From the NCBI GenBank assembly GCA_902785445.1, contig CACZYN010000114.1, forward strand, positions 1 to 6,291: 6,291 bases of DNA, read 5' to 3'. This DNA comes from an uncultured Anaerovibrio sp. (GTDB lineage: Bacteria; Bacillota; Negativicutes; Selenomonadales; Selenomonadaceae). The position numbers and the translations under genes were made by a program. The notes under the pieces were generated by a model. It was not told the origin of the DNA. It worked only from the letters and a program-made list of their open reading frames with translations, and searched no databases. Positions 1 through 5,514 of this stretch are shown here, piece by piece (within the stretch, counting starts at the first letter, position 1; each line of letters opens with the position of its first letter).

Positions 1-175
1 GGCCGCTGGAATTCAGCAGCAGTATTCTACTCAGGTAAAGTCCAAGATTTTTGCAGCTATGGATGGTATTGCCAAGGAGAAGAAGCTGGATGCTGTAGTA
101 AACAGCAATGGTAAGGATGGCATGATCACTGGTGGCGTTGATGTTACTGATGAGGTCATTGCGAAACTCCAATAA
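1..175 (+). CDS. OmpH/Skp family periplasmic chaperone, C-terminal fragment
   Basis: Reading from base 2 gives 57 residues and a TAA stop at 173-175; the gene begins upstream of the window. The visible tail has a polar, coiled-coil-like stretch (QQQYSTQVKSKIFAAM), then IAKEKKLDAVV, and a GGVDVTDEVIAKLQ ending. This ending is typical of OmpH/Skp proteins, in which IAKEKGYDxVL is followed by a short strand and a DVTDxVI helix. Skp-type proteins are trimeric periplasmic holdases that carry unfolded outer-membrane proteins from Sec to the BAM complex. No signal peptide can be checked because the N-terminus is missing. The gene is followed 15 bp later by lpxD, the same skp-lpxD adjacency known in Proteobacteria, which supports the call and cotranscription. 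The symbol is left blank because ompH and skp are both used and only the tail is visible. Confidence 0.85.
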   Translation, partial: AAGIQQQYSTQVKSKIFAAMDGIAKEKKLDAVVNSNGKDGMITGGVDVTDEVIAKLQ

Positions 176-176
176 T

Positions 177-193
177 GAGGAGAAATGCTTATG
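177..193 (+). promoter_or_regulatory. Ribosome binding site that decides the lpxD start
   Basis: GAGGAG lies at 177-182, just after the ompH/skp stop. ATG codons in frame occur at 185, 191 and 197. Spacing is 2 nt to 185 (too short), 8 nt to 191 (good) and 14 nt to 197 (too long). The start is therefore placed at 191, giving MKMTLQEIA. Confidence 0.75.
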
Positions 194-1213
194 AAGATGA
201 CATTGCAGGAGATAGCCAAACTGGTGGGAGGCCGTCTGGAGGGTGACGAATCCCTTGTAATTAGTCGGGTAAATAATATAGAAGGTGCGGATAAAGACAC
301 GATTACCTTTGCTGATGAGGCCCATGTGGAGGAAGCAGCAAAGTCCCAGGCTGGAGCTGTGCTTCTGCCTAATACTGTAAAGACGGATTTCCCGTTACCG
401 GCAATTTATGTGGAGGATACCCGGGCAGCTTTTGCTGTATTGCTCACTACCTTTCTACCACCTATTAGACATGCCAAGGGTGTAAGTCCGGATGCCTATA
501 TTGGAAAAGATGTTACTATTGGTGAAGGGGTTACGATTTTACCCTTCGCTTATGTGGATGATCATGCTGTTATCGGCAATGGGATTACCATATATCCTCA
601 TGTCTATGTGGGGCAGTATGCCACTGTAGATGACAATGCCACTTTATATTCCAGTGTTACTATTCGGGAACATTGCCATGTAGGCAAGCGGGTTATTGTA
701 CATAGCTCGGCGGTAATTGGTGCCGATGGTTTTGGCTTTACCACCAAGGATGGCGTTCACACCAAGGTACCTCAGGTGGGTAATGTGATTTTGGAAGATG
801 ATGTGGAAATTGGTGCCCATGCTGGTATTGACCGGGCTACTATCGGTTCTACTATTATCGGTCATGGCACCAAGATTGACAATTTGGTGCATATTGGTCA
901 TAACTGCCATATCGGACCGAATAATCTGATTGTGGCTCAGGTGGGGATTTCCGGTTCTACCAATACGGGGGCTAACGTCACCTTTGGTGGACAGACTGGT
1001 ACTGTTGGTCATATTGATATTGGTGGTAATTCCGTATTTGCGGCTCGGAGCGGTATAATAGGCAATACCCCTGAGGGAGTATTTTATGCTGGTTTCCCGG
1101 CCAGACCACATCAGGAATGGCTCAGAATGCAGGCACATTTGCAAAAGATTTCTGATATGGCCAAGCGGCTTAAAACCATGGAAAAGAAGATCAAGGAATT
1201 GGAAGAAAACTAA
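191..1213 (+). CDS. lpxD: UDP-3-O-(3-hydroxyacyl)glucosamine N-acyltransferase LpxD
   Basis: LpxD transfers a 3-hydroxyacyl chain from acyl carrier protein to the 2-amino group of UDP-3-O-acylglucosamine, the third step of lipid A synthesis, in the cytoplasm. The 340-residue product matches the usual length (E. coli about 341). Residues 1-95 form the uridine-binding N domain, with ITF at 38-40. Residues about 100-300 are left-handed beta-helix hexapeptide repeats (IGKDVTIGEGVTI and similar). The hallmark GADGFGF, the VEIGAHAGIDRATI strand and the catalytic histidine in HIGHN (His237, equal to E. coli His239) are all present. The C-terminal helix (MAKRLKTMEKKIKELEEN) is charged and coiled-coil-like, as in the family. 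One oddity is that the residue equivalent to the uracil-stacking Tyr49 of E. coli is Val46. The gene lies 15 bp after ompH/skp and is followed directly by an intrinsic terminator, so it appears to end its transcription unit. Confidence 0.97.
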   Translation: MKMTLQEIAKLVGGRLEGDESLVISRVNNIEGADKDTITFADEAHVEEAAKSQAGAVLLPNTVKTDFPLPAIYVEDTRAAFAVLLTTFLPPIRHAKGVSPDAYIGKDVTIGEGVTILPFAYVDDHAVIGNGITIYPHVYVGQYATVDDNATLYSSVTIREHCHVGKRVIVHSSAVIGADGFGFTTKDGVHTKVPQVGNVILEDDVEIGAHAGIDRATIGSTIIGHGTKIDNLVHIGHNCHIGPNNLIVAQVGISGSTNTGANVTFGGQTGTVGHIDIGGNSVFAARSGIIGNTPEGVFYAGFPARPHQEWLRMQAHLQKISDMAKRLKTMEKKIKELEEN

Positions 1214-1258
1214 AAGCAGGGGCAGCGAAAATGCGAAGCCATTTTTGCCGCCCTTTTT
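1214..1258 (+). terminator. Rho-independent terminator after lpxD
   Basis: A 14-bp stem pairs 1220-1233 with 1240-1253, with one A-C mismatch (1224/1249) and one G-T wobble (1227/1246). The loop at 1234-1239 is CGAAGC; the alternative GCGAAGC mini-hairpin is also very stable. The stem is followed by TTTTT at 1254-1258. It begins 7 nt after the lpxD stop. The run of A at 1212-1217 could extend the stem against the T tract, so weak termination on the opposite strand is possible, but no converging gene is seen. Confidence 0.88.
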
Positions 1259-1265
1259 CATTGGC

Positions 1266-1293
1266 TTGACTAATACTTAAACCATAGTACAAT
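1266..1293 (+). promoter_or_regulatory. Predicted sigma-A/sigma-70 promoter for the acyltransferase-lpxC-fabZ unit
   Basis: TTGACT (1266-1271) is a 5/6 match to the -35 box and TACAAT (1288-1293) a 5/6 match to the -10 box, with a 16-bp spacer. The expected transcription start is near 1300, which leaves a leader of about 74 nt before the ATG at 1374. The -35 box starts 8 bp after the T run of the lpxD terminator, so transcription would restart where it has just been stopped. The short palindrome GTATATTATAC at 1349-1359 lies in the leader next to the Shine-Dalgarno site, but I give it no function. Confidence 0.72.
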
Positions 1294-1373
1294 TTATTTA
1301 TGGATAATGCACTGACACTATTTCCATGATGATTAATTCTTTTTAATGGTATATTATACGAGGAGCTTTACAT

Positions 1374-2252
1374 ATGGGATACTATTTAATGAAATTTCTT
1401 AGCTGGTTAGCCTGCTGCTTTTCCATGAAGTCCTGCAATAATTTGGGAAAGGCACTGGGAAAGCTGACCTGGGCTGTGGTGCCGGGAAAAAGGAAAAAGA
1501 TGGCCGTAGACAATATTGTCCGTTGTCTGGGCACTGATGAAGCAGAAGCTAAACGCATAGCCAGAGCCTCATGGATACAGTTTGGTCCTATGTTAATGGA
1601 AGTGCTTCGCTATCCGGAGCTTATCAAGAATGACCGGATGAAGGAATATGTGTCCATTGAAGGACTGGAATATTTGCAGGAGGCCATTGAGAAAAAGCAG
1701 GGAGGCATAATCGCCACCTCCCACAGTGATAGCTGGGAGTTAATGGGGGCGGCTCTGGCCCAATACGGTGTACCCCTGGTAGGAGTGGCCCGTAAGCAAA
1801 AGGATGGGGCCATGGATAAATTCATTAACGAGTACCGTACCATGGTGGGCATGCATATCACCTATACCAGTGGCGTTCGGGAAATGATTCGGATGGTGCA
1901 GGAGGGCTGGATGATTGGCCTCATTACGGATCAGGATCCCAGTTTACGGGATGGAATAATTCTGGATTTCTTTAACAGAAAAACCAACTGCTTTATTGGT
2001 CCTGCATCCATCGCCCGTATGAAGAATGCCCCTATTTTCCATGGGCAGATTATTCATCGTTCCGATGGCGGCCATCACATAAAAATATATCCTCCTATTT
2101 ACGTAGATAATACCAAGGATAAAAAGGCGGATATTGCGGCAGCTACCCAAAAGATTATGGATTTATTGGAGAAGCATATTCGGAAGTATCCTGAGGATTG
2201 GTTTTGGTTGCATGATCGGTGGAAATCGGTGCGCAGCATCGGCTTGGATTAA
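1374..2252 (+). CDS. LpxL/HtrB-family lysophospholipid/lipid A acyltransferase
   Basis: This 292-residue protein belongs to the lipid A late-acyltransferase family (LpxL/LpxM/HtrB; E. coli LpxL is 306 aa). These inner-membrane enzymes move an acyl chain from acyl-ACP to a hydroxyacyl chain of the Kdo-lipid A precursor. Residues 5-36 are a hydrophobic and amphipathic N-terminal anchor. The HX4E catalytic motif is HSDSWE, with His117 and Glu122. It is followed by GVARKQKDGAMDKFINEYR, then the ITDQDPSLRDG segment (184-194) in place of the usual DQxxG, IGPASIARMKNAPIF (208-222), and a PEDWFWLHDRWK ending (273-284) like the family's PExxxWxHxRW. A GAGGAG site at 1360-1365 lies 8 nt before the ATG. 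The most common core, HxGNWE, is altered to HSDSWE here, with both catalytic residues kept. Whether it adds one or two secondary chains, or acts on another lipid, cannot be told from sequence, so no symbol is given. Confidence 0.9.
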   Translation: MGYYLMKFLSWLACCFSMKSCNNLGKALGKLTWAVVPGKRKKMAVDNIVRCLGTDEAEAKRIARASWIQFGPMLMEVLRYPELIKNDRMKEYVSIEGLEYLQEAIEKKQGGIIATSHSDSWELMGAALAQYGVPLVGVARKQKDGAMDKFINEYRTMVGMHITYTSGVREMIRMVQEGWMIGLITDQDPSLRDGIILDFFNRKTNCFIGPASIARMKNAPIFHGQIIHRSDGGHHIKIYPPIYVDNTKDKKADIAAATQKIMDLLEKHIRKYPEDWFWLHDRWKSVRSIGLD

Positions 2253-2281
2253 TCACCAAGTAGGGCCTAAGTCGGATACTC

Positions 2282-2310
2282 TTGCAGAAATTGGGAAGAT
2301 TAGGTAAAAT
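2282..2310 (+). promoter_or_regulatory. Candidate secondary promoter before lpxC
   Basis: TTGCAG (2282-2287, 3/6 match) and TAAAAT (2305-2310, 5/6 match) are spaced by 17 bp in the 91-bp gap between the acyltransferase gene and lpxC. No terminator is visible in this gap, so lpxC is probably also read through from the promoter at 1266. The -35 box is weak. Confidence 0.4.
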
Positions 2311-2329
2311 TATAGTGATATTTTGTGTC

Positions 2330-2346
2330 AAGGAGGGCTGAATTTG
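2330..2346 (+). promoter_or_regulatory. Strong Shine-Dalgarno site with TTG start codon of lpxC
   Basis: AAGGAGGG at 2330-2337 contains a perfect AGGAGG (2331-2336), and 7 nt later comes TTG at 2344-2346. Starting there gives the first residues (M)AYQTTLNSEV, which align with the usual LpxC N-terminus. There is no in-frame ATG nearby. The upstream in-frame TTG at 2323 would put the Shine-Dalgarno site inside the coding region and is rejected. Confidence 0.85.
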
Positions 2347-3171
2347 GCTTATCAGACTACCCTTAATTCCGAAGTGAGTTATGTAGGTGTAGGATTACAT
2401 TCAGGCGTTGATGTGCATATGACCTTGAAGCCAGCTCAGGCAAATACCGGTATAGTGTTTGTGAGAAATGACCTACCGGGGATGCCACAGGTTCAGGCTA
2501 AGGCAGCTAATGTTACTTCAACCCTTAGAGCAACAACAATTGAAGATAATGGAATAAAAATGTTTACCATTGAGCATCTGATGTCGGCCTTTAATGCCTT
2601 GGGTATTGATAACTGTCAGGTGCTGATTGATTCCGAAGAACCACCAGTGGCCGACGGCAGCAGCAAGGTTTTTGTGGAGCTTATTACCAAGGCTGGCATC
2701 AAGACATTGGATGTGGTTCGCCAGGAGATTATTATTGATCGTCTCTACCGGGTGGAGGACGGGGATAAATTTGTTTTGGCGGTTCCTTATGACGGTTTTC
2801 GGGTGAGTTTTACCTCCATTAACCCCCATCCATTAATTGGAATACAGTATGGTGATTATGAAATAAATCCAACGGTATTTGAGAAGGAAGTGGCACCGGC
2901 CCGTACGATTGCCTATGAGGCCGAGGTTGAGGCACTACGTCAAATGGGCTTGGGATTGGGCGGTACCATGGAAAATGTTATCGTTTATAATGACCAGGGG
3001 TGGATGAATGAACTGCGTTACCCTGATGAGCTGGTACGCCACAAGATTTTGGATATTGTGGGAGATTTGCGTCTGGCAGGCATTGTCAAGGGACATTTTA
3101 TTGCTGTAAAGTCCGGTCATGCGCTGAATACTACAATGGCGAAGCTTTTGTATAAGGAATTTTGTAAATAA
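2344..3171 (+). CDS. lpxC: UDP-3-O-acyl-N-acetylglucosamine deacetylase LpxC
   Basis: LpxC is the zinc hydrolase that removes the acetyl group from UDP-3-O-acyl-GlcNAc, the first irreversible step of lipid A synthesis, in the cytoplasm. From the TTG start the protein has 275 residues. The family blocks are in order: TTLNSEVSYVGVGLHSG (5-21), TIEHLMSAF (75-83) with Glu77 and zinc ligand His78, GIDNCQV, DGSSKVFV, ARTIAYEAEVEAL, then LGGTMENVIV. The block RHKILDIVGDLRLAG follows, with zinc ligands His233 and Asp237 and Asp241. KSGHALN carries His259, equal to E. coli His265. The protein stops soon after (LLYKEFCK) and lacks the extended tail through which FtsH degrades E. coli LpxC (305 aa). fabZ follows after 24 bp, so the two enzymes drawing on 3-hydroxyacyl chains are likely made from one message. 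Confidence 0.97.
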   Translation: MAYQTTLNSEVSYVGVGLHSGVDVHMTLKPAQANTGIVFVRNDLPGMPQVQAKAANVTSTLRATTIEDNGIKMFTIEHLMSAFNALGIDNCQVLIDSEEPPVADGSSKVFVELITKAGIKTLDVVRQEIIIDRLYRVEDGDKFVLAVPYDGFRVSFTSINPHPLIGIQYGDYEINPTVFEKEVAPARTIAYEAEVEALRQMGLGLGGTMENVIVYNDQGWMNELRYPDELVRHKILDIVGDLRLAGIVKGHFIAVKSGHALNTTMAKLLYKEFCK

Positions 3172-3195
3172 TCTAAAAGGAAGAAGGTATTTGTT

Positions 3196-3636
3196 ATGGT
3201 ATTGGAGATTGACGAAATTAAGAAGATTTTACCACATAGAGCACCATTTTTACTGGTGGACAGAATTATTGAGATAGACCCATTCAAGTCAGCAACTGGA
3301 ATAAAGAATGTTACCTATAATGAACCACAGTTCCATGGTCATTTTCCTCATAAGGCTATTATGCCTGGAGTATTGATTTTGGAGGCTATGGCTCAGGTAG
3401 GCGGCATTGCTATGCTTTATCCTGAGGAAAATAGAGGGAAAATTGCCCTCTTTGGTGGCATGGATAATATTAAGTTCAAGAAAATGGTCGTACCTGGCGA
3501 TCAGTTGGTAATGAAAGCTGAGCTTTTGAAGGTACATGGCGATTACGGACGTCTCCATGCTGAGGCTTTTGTGGATGATGTTTTTGCGGCTCAGGGAGAC
3601 TTTACTTTTGCGTTGCAGAGACCTGAAGAGAAGTAA
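3196..3636 (+). CDS. fabZ: 3-hydroxyacyl-[acyl-carrier-protein] dehydratase FabZ
   Basis: FabZ dehydrates 3-hydroxyacyl-ACP to trans-2-enoyl-ACP in type II fatty acid synthesis. The 146-residue protein is the normal size and a single hotdog fold. ILPHRAPFLLVDRI (11-24) is the standard N-terminal block. The active site block is FHGHFPHKAIMPGVLILEAMAQ in two parts, with catalytic His49 and Glu63 at the family spacing of 14 residues. A central KFKKMVVPGDQL and a FTFAL ending also fit. An AAGG site at 3184-3187 lies 8 nt before the ATG. FabZ consumes the 3-hydroxyacyl-ACP that LpxA and LpxD need, so its place between lpxC and lpxA fits the balancing of phospholipid against LPS synthesis. The lpxC-fabZ adjacency recalls the LpxC-FabZ fusion proteins of Bacteroidetes, but here the two are separate genes. 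Confidence 0.96.
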   Translation: MVLEIDEIKKILPHRAPFLLVDRIIEIDPFKSATGIKNVTYNEPQFHGHFPHKAIMPGVLILEAMAQVGGIAMLYPEENRGKIALFGGMDNIKFKKMVVPGDQLVMKAELLKVHGDYGRLHAEAFVDDVFAAQGDFTFALQRPEEK

Positions 3637-3796
3637 TTGGGGTAATTTGCCACGAAAATGAAAGGAATATTTAGTATTTGCCTGAAAAATGTCAAAATTT
3701 GCTCTAAAATGGCATGTAGCTGTTATAGGGTATATTTTGATTTATAGAATAGACAATAAATGTATTCTTTTGGGTATACTAAAGGAGTGTAATTTT
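3637..3796 (+). other. 160-bp noncoding leader upstream of lpxA
   Basis: This AT-rich gap follows fabZ and contains the three repeats at 3645-3711. No terminator is visible, so readthrough from lpxC-fabZ is likely. The best promoter candidate is TTGATT (3737-3742) with TGTATT (3761-3766), an 18-bp spacer and 4/6 matches each, which is weak. TAGACA (3750-3755) with TATACT (3775-3780) has better boxes but a 19-bp spacer, and its transcript would start in the Shine-Dalgarno site of lpxA. The lpxA frame is open back to an ATG at 3689, but that extension shows no LpxA-like sequence. Confidence 0.5.
3645..3711 (+). repeat. Three imperfect direct repeats in the fabZ-lpxA gap
   Basis: ATTTGCCACGAAAATG (3645-3660), ATTTGCCTGAAAAATG (3676-3691) and ATTTGCTCTAAAATG (3697-3711) share ATTTGC at the left and AAAATG at the right. 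Copies 1 and 2 agree at 13 of 16 positions; copy 3 is one base shorter. Starts are 31 and 21 bp apart, close to three and two turns of the helix. This could be an operator array before lpxA, but the region is AT-rich and chance similarity is possible. No copy lies in another intergenic gap of the window. Confidence 0.4.
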
Positions 3797-3799
3797 ATG
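3781..3799 (+). promoter_or_regulatory. Ribosome binding site that decides the lpxA start
   Basis: AAAGGAG at 3781-3787 lies 9 nt before the ATG at 3797. The start gives MTDNNNSVAEIHKFAVVHPN, with IHKFAVVHP aligning to the beginning of the LpxA beta-helix. The upstream in-frame ATG at 3689 has no good Shine-Dalgarno site and would add 36 residues unlike LpxA. Confidence 0.85.
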
Positions 3800-4636
3800 A
3801 CAGACAACAACAATTCTGTTGCGGAGATACATAAATTTGCCGTGGTTCATCCCAATGCCAAACTTGGTAAAAATGTAAAGATAGGTCCTTTCACTGTCAT
3901 CGGTGAGAATGTGGAAATCGGTGATGGCACAGAAGTGGGTCCAAGCGTAGTAATTACTGGTTGGACTAAGATCGGCAAGGATTGTCACATTTTTCAGGGT
4001 GCTTCAGTGGGAGAAGAACCTCAGGATTTGAAATTTAAAGGCGAGCGCAGCTATGTGGAGATTGGTGATCGCACCCGTATCCACGAATTTTGTACTATAC
4101 ATAGAGCATGCGGTGAGGATGAGGTTACCCGCATAGGGGACGATTGCCTGTTAATGGCCTATGTCCATGTAGCCCATAACTGCGTGTTGGGGAATAATAT
4201 TGTTATGGCTAATGCAGCTATGGTAGCCGGTCATGTAGTTATTGAGGATCGGGCTGTTGTAGGTGGTATGGCCGGAGTTCATCAGTTTGTCCGAATCGGA
4301 CGAAATGCTATGGTAGGCGGCATGTCCCGTAATGTTCATGATATAGTTCCGTTTACCATGATTGAAGGTTCACCTGCAGTGGTTTGTGGACTTAACAGTG
4401 TTGGTATGGCGAGAGCTGGAATAACCCCTGATTCTCGCAAGAAGATAAAACAGGCTTATAGGCTGCTGTTCCGTTCAGGCTTGCGCTTAGAGGATGCGGT
4501 TAAGGCTATTGAGGAACAGGTGGAATCCTGTGAAGAGGTGGAGCATATGCTTACCTTCTTAAAAAATGCTGACCGGGGGATTTGTCGCCCAAACCCTAGA
4601 CATGGTTCCAAATCGTCGGATGAGGCAGAGGATTGA
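3797..4636 (+). CDS. lpxA: Acyl-ACP--UDP-N-acetylglucosamine O-acyltransferase LpxA
   Basis: LpxA adds a 3-hydroxyacyl chain from ACP to the 3-OH of UDP-GlcNAc, the first and reversible step of lipid A synthesis. The protein has 279 residues against about 262 in E. coli. Residues 15-190 are hexapeptide beta-helix repeats (IGPFTVIGENVEIGDG and on). The FQGASVGEEPQDLKFKGE block (67-84), the TIHRA block (100-104) and AYVHVAHNC with catalytic His127 (E. coli His125) identify the family. VHQF holds His162, equal to E. coli His160. Gly175 aligns with E. coli Gly173, the acyl-chain ruler residue linked to long (C14) chains. AYRLLFRSG starts the C-terminal helical domain. After RGICR, where E. coli LpxA ends at RGLIR, there is a 15-residue polar tail, PNPRHGSKSSDEAED. 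lpxI follows after 16 bp, so the pair is cotranscribed. Confidence 0.97.
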   Translation: MTDNNNSVAEIHKFAVVHPNAKLGKNVKIGPFTVIGENVEIGDGTEVGPSVVITGWTKIGKDCHIFQGASVGEEPQDLKFKGERSYVEIGDRTRIHEFCTIHRACGEDEVTRIGDDCLLMAYVHVAHNCVLGNNIVMANAAMVAGHVVIEDRAVVGGMAGVHQFVRIGRNAMVGGMSRNVHDIVPFTMIEGSPAVVCGLNSVGMARAGITPDSRKKIKQAYRLLFRSGLRLEDAVKAIEEQVESCEEVEHMLTFLKNADRGICRPNPRHGSKSSDEAED

Positions 4637-4641
4637 TAGTC

Positions 4642-4655
4642 GGAGGATGAATATG
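4642..4655 (+). promoter_or_regulatory. Ribosome binding site that decides the lpxI start
   Basis: GGAGG at 4642-4646 lies 6 nt before the ATG at 4653. The ATG at 4647 touches the site and is excluded. The upstream in-frame ATG at 4566 lies inside lpxA and would add 29 residues unlike the family. The chosen start gives MEKIGLLAGTGRLP, the usual LpxI beginning. Confidence 0.85.
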
Positions 4656-5462
4656 GAAAAAATAGGGCTGTTGGCGGGGACTGGCCGGTTACCGGTGGAA
4701 TGCGCCATAGCGGCAAAAAAGCTGGGCTATGAAGTATATGCGGTGGGTTTGATACCTGATGTGGACCCGGAGCTAAAGGAATGTACTGCAGGATATAAAG
4801 ATATTAGCATTGCCCAGTTACAAGCTATTATTGACTATCTTAAGGAAAATGATGTGAAAAAGGTAACCATGCTTGGCAAGGTTACCAAGGAAATATTATA
4901 TAGCGGTCAGCATGTTCAGCCAGATTTACGGATGCTGTCCCTGATTTTCACCTTGCCGGATCGCAAGGATGATACTTTGATGTTGTCCTTCGTGGCGGAG
5001 TTGGCCAAGGATGGATTGGAGGCTTTGGACCAGACGGCCCTTATTAAAGCCCTTATGCCGGAGCCAGGGGTCCTTACCAAACGCCAGCCGACTGAGGATG
5101 AAATCAAGGATATGAAGTTTGGTATGGAAATGGCCAGGGAAATTGGTCGATTGGATGTAGGTCAGACAGCTGTGGTAAAACAGTTGGGAGTTATGGCGTT
5201 GGAAGCTATTGAGGGGACTGATGCTTGCATCCGACGTGGTGGCGAATTGGCCAGAGGCGGTGCTGTGGTAGCTAAGGTTGCCAAGCCAAACCAGGACTTG
5301 CGCTTTGATGTTCCAGCTGTCGGCATGACCACTCTGGAGAGTATGATTGCTGTGGGGGCCAAGGCTCTGGTTATTGAAGCTGGGCGTACGTTATTGGTGG
5401 ATAAAGCCAAGGTGGTTGAGTTGGCTGATGCCAATGATATTACCATTGCAGTGATGGAATAG
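4653..5462 (+). CDS. lpxI: UDP-2,3-diacylglucosamine pyrophosphatase LpxI
   Basis: LpxI (DUF1009 family) hydrolyses UDP-2,3-diacylglucosamine to lipid X and UMP, the fourth step of lipid A synthesis, in lineages without LpxH. The product is 269 residues, near the usual 270-285. Residues 1-14 are the MEKIGLLAGTGRLP block. Then come MLGKVTKEIL (73-82), the LPDRKDDTLM block (101-110), GQTAVVKQLGVMALEAIEGTDACI (170-193, given in part), RGGAVVAKVAKPNQDLRFDVP (201-221, given in part) and IEAGRTLLVD (241-250). Asp219 in RFDVP is the likely counterpart of the aspartate shown to be essential in Caulobacter LpxI. Its place between lpxA and lpxB supports the function directly, since LpxB uses lipid X plus the LpxI substrate. 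A terminator-like hairpin follows 20 bp after the stop. Confidence 0.96.
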   Translation: MEKIGLLAGTGRLPVECAIAAKKLGYEVYAVGLIPDVDPELKECTAGYKDISIAQLQAIIDYLKENDVKKVTMLGKVTKEILYSGQHVQPDLRMLSLIFTLPDRKDDTLMLSFVAELAKDGLEALDQTALIKALMPEPGVLTKRQPTEDEIKDMKFGMEMAREIGRLDVGQTAVVKQLGVMALEAIEGTDACIRRGGELARGGAVVAKVAKPNQDLRFDVPAVGMTTLESMIAVGAKALVIEAGRTLLVDKAKVVELADANDITIAVME

Positions 5463-5481
5463 AATATTTTTAAATAATTTT

Positions 5482-5514
5482 GAAGGGGACTGGAATAAAA
5501 CAGTCCCTTTTGAT
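5482..5514 (+). terminator. Intrinsic terminator-like hairpin after lpxI
   Basis: 5483-5492 pairs with 5501-5510 (core GGGACTG/CAGTCCC, one G-T wobble at 5485/5508) around an 8-nt loop at 5493-5500. The 3' arm runs into TTTT (5508-5511), and T residues reappear after GA. The T run is short and partly in the stem, so termination may be partial and lpxB could receive some readthrough. Confidence 0.7.

Noticed and set aside
644..1261. A 205-codon open frame on the minus strand opposite lpxD
   Set aside because: It lies wholly against the hexapeptide-repeat region of lpxD and crosses its terminator, has no recognisable family sequence, and is explained by the periodic codon pattern of the repeats.
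1349..1359. Palindrome GTATATTATAC before the acyltransferase Shine-Dalgarno site
   Set aside because: A five-base AT-rich arm is expected by chance in such sequence, and there is no second copy in the other gaps.
2243..2260. Hairpin CTTGG/CCAAG over the stop codon of the acyltransferase gene
   Set aside because: Only 5 bp with an 8-nt loop and no T run, so it is too weak to call a terminator.
3747..3767. Hairpin GAATA...TATTC in the lpxA leader, possible riboswitch or attenuator
   Set aside because: The stem is AT-only apart from two pairs, has a two-base bulge and no conserved RNA architecture that I recognise.
3689..3796. N-terminal extension of lpxA from an ATG at 3689
   Set aside because: The extra 36 residues resemble no LpxA, there is no Shine-Dalgarno site, and the ATG at 3797 has an AAAGGAG site at good distance.
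4566..4652. Upstream start for lpxI overlapping the end of lpxA
   Set aside because: The added residues do not match the LpxI family. GGAGG at 4642-4646 and the MEKIGLLAGTG beginning fix the start at 4653.
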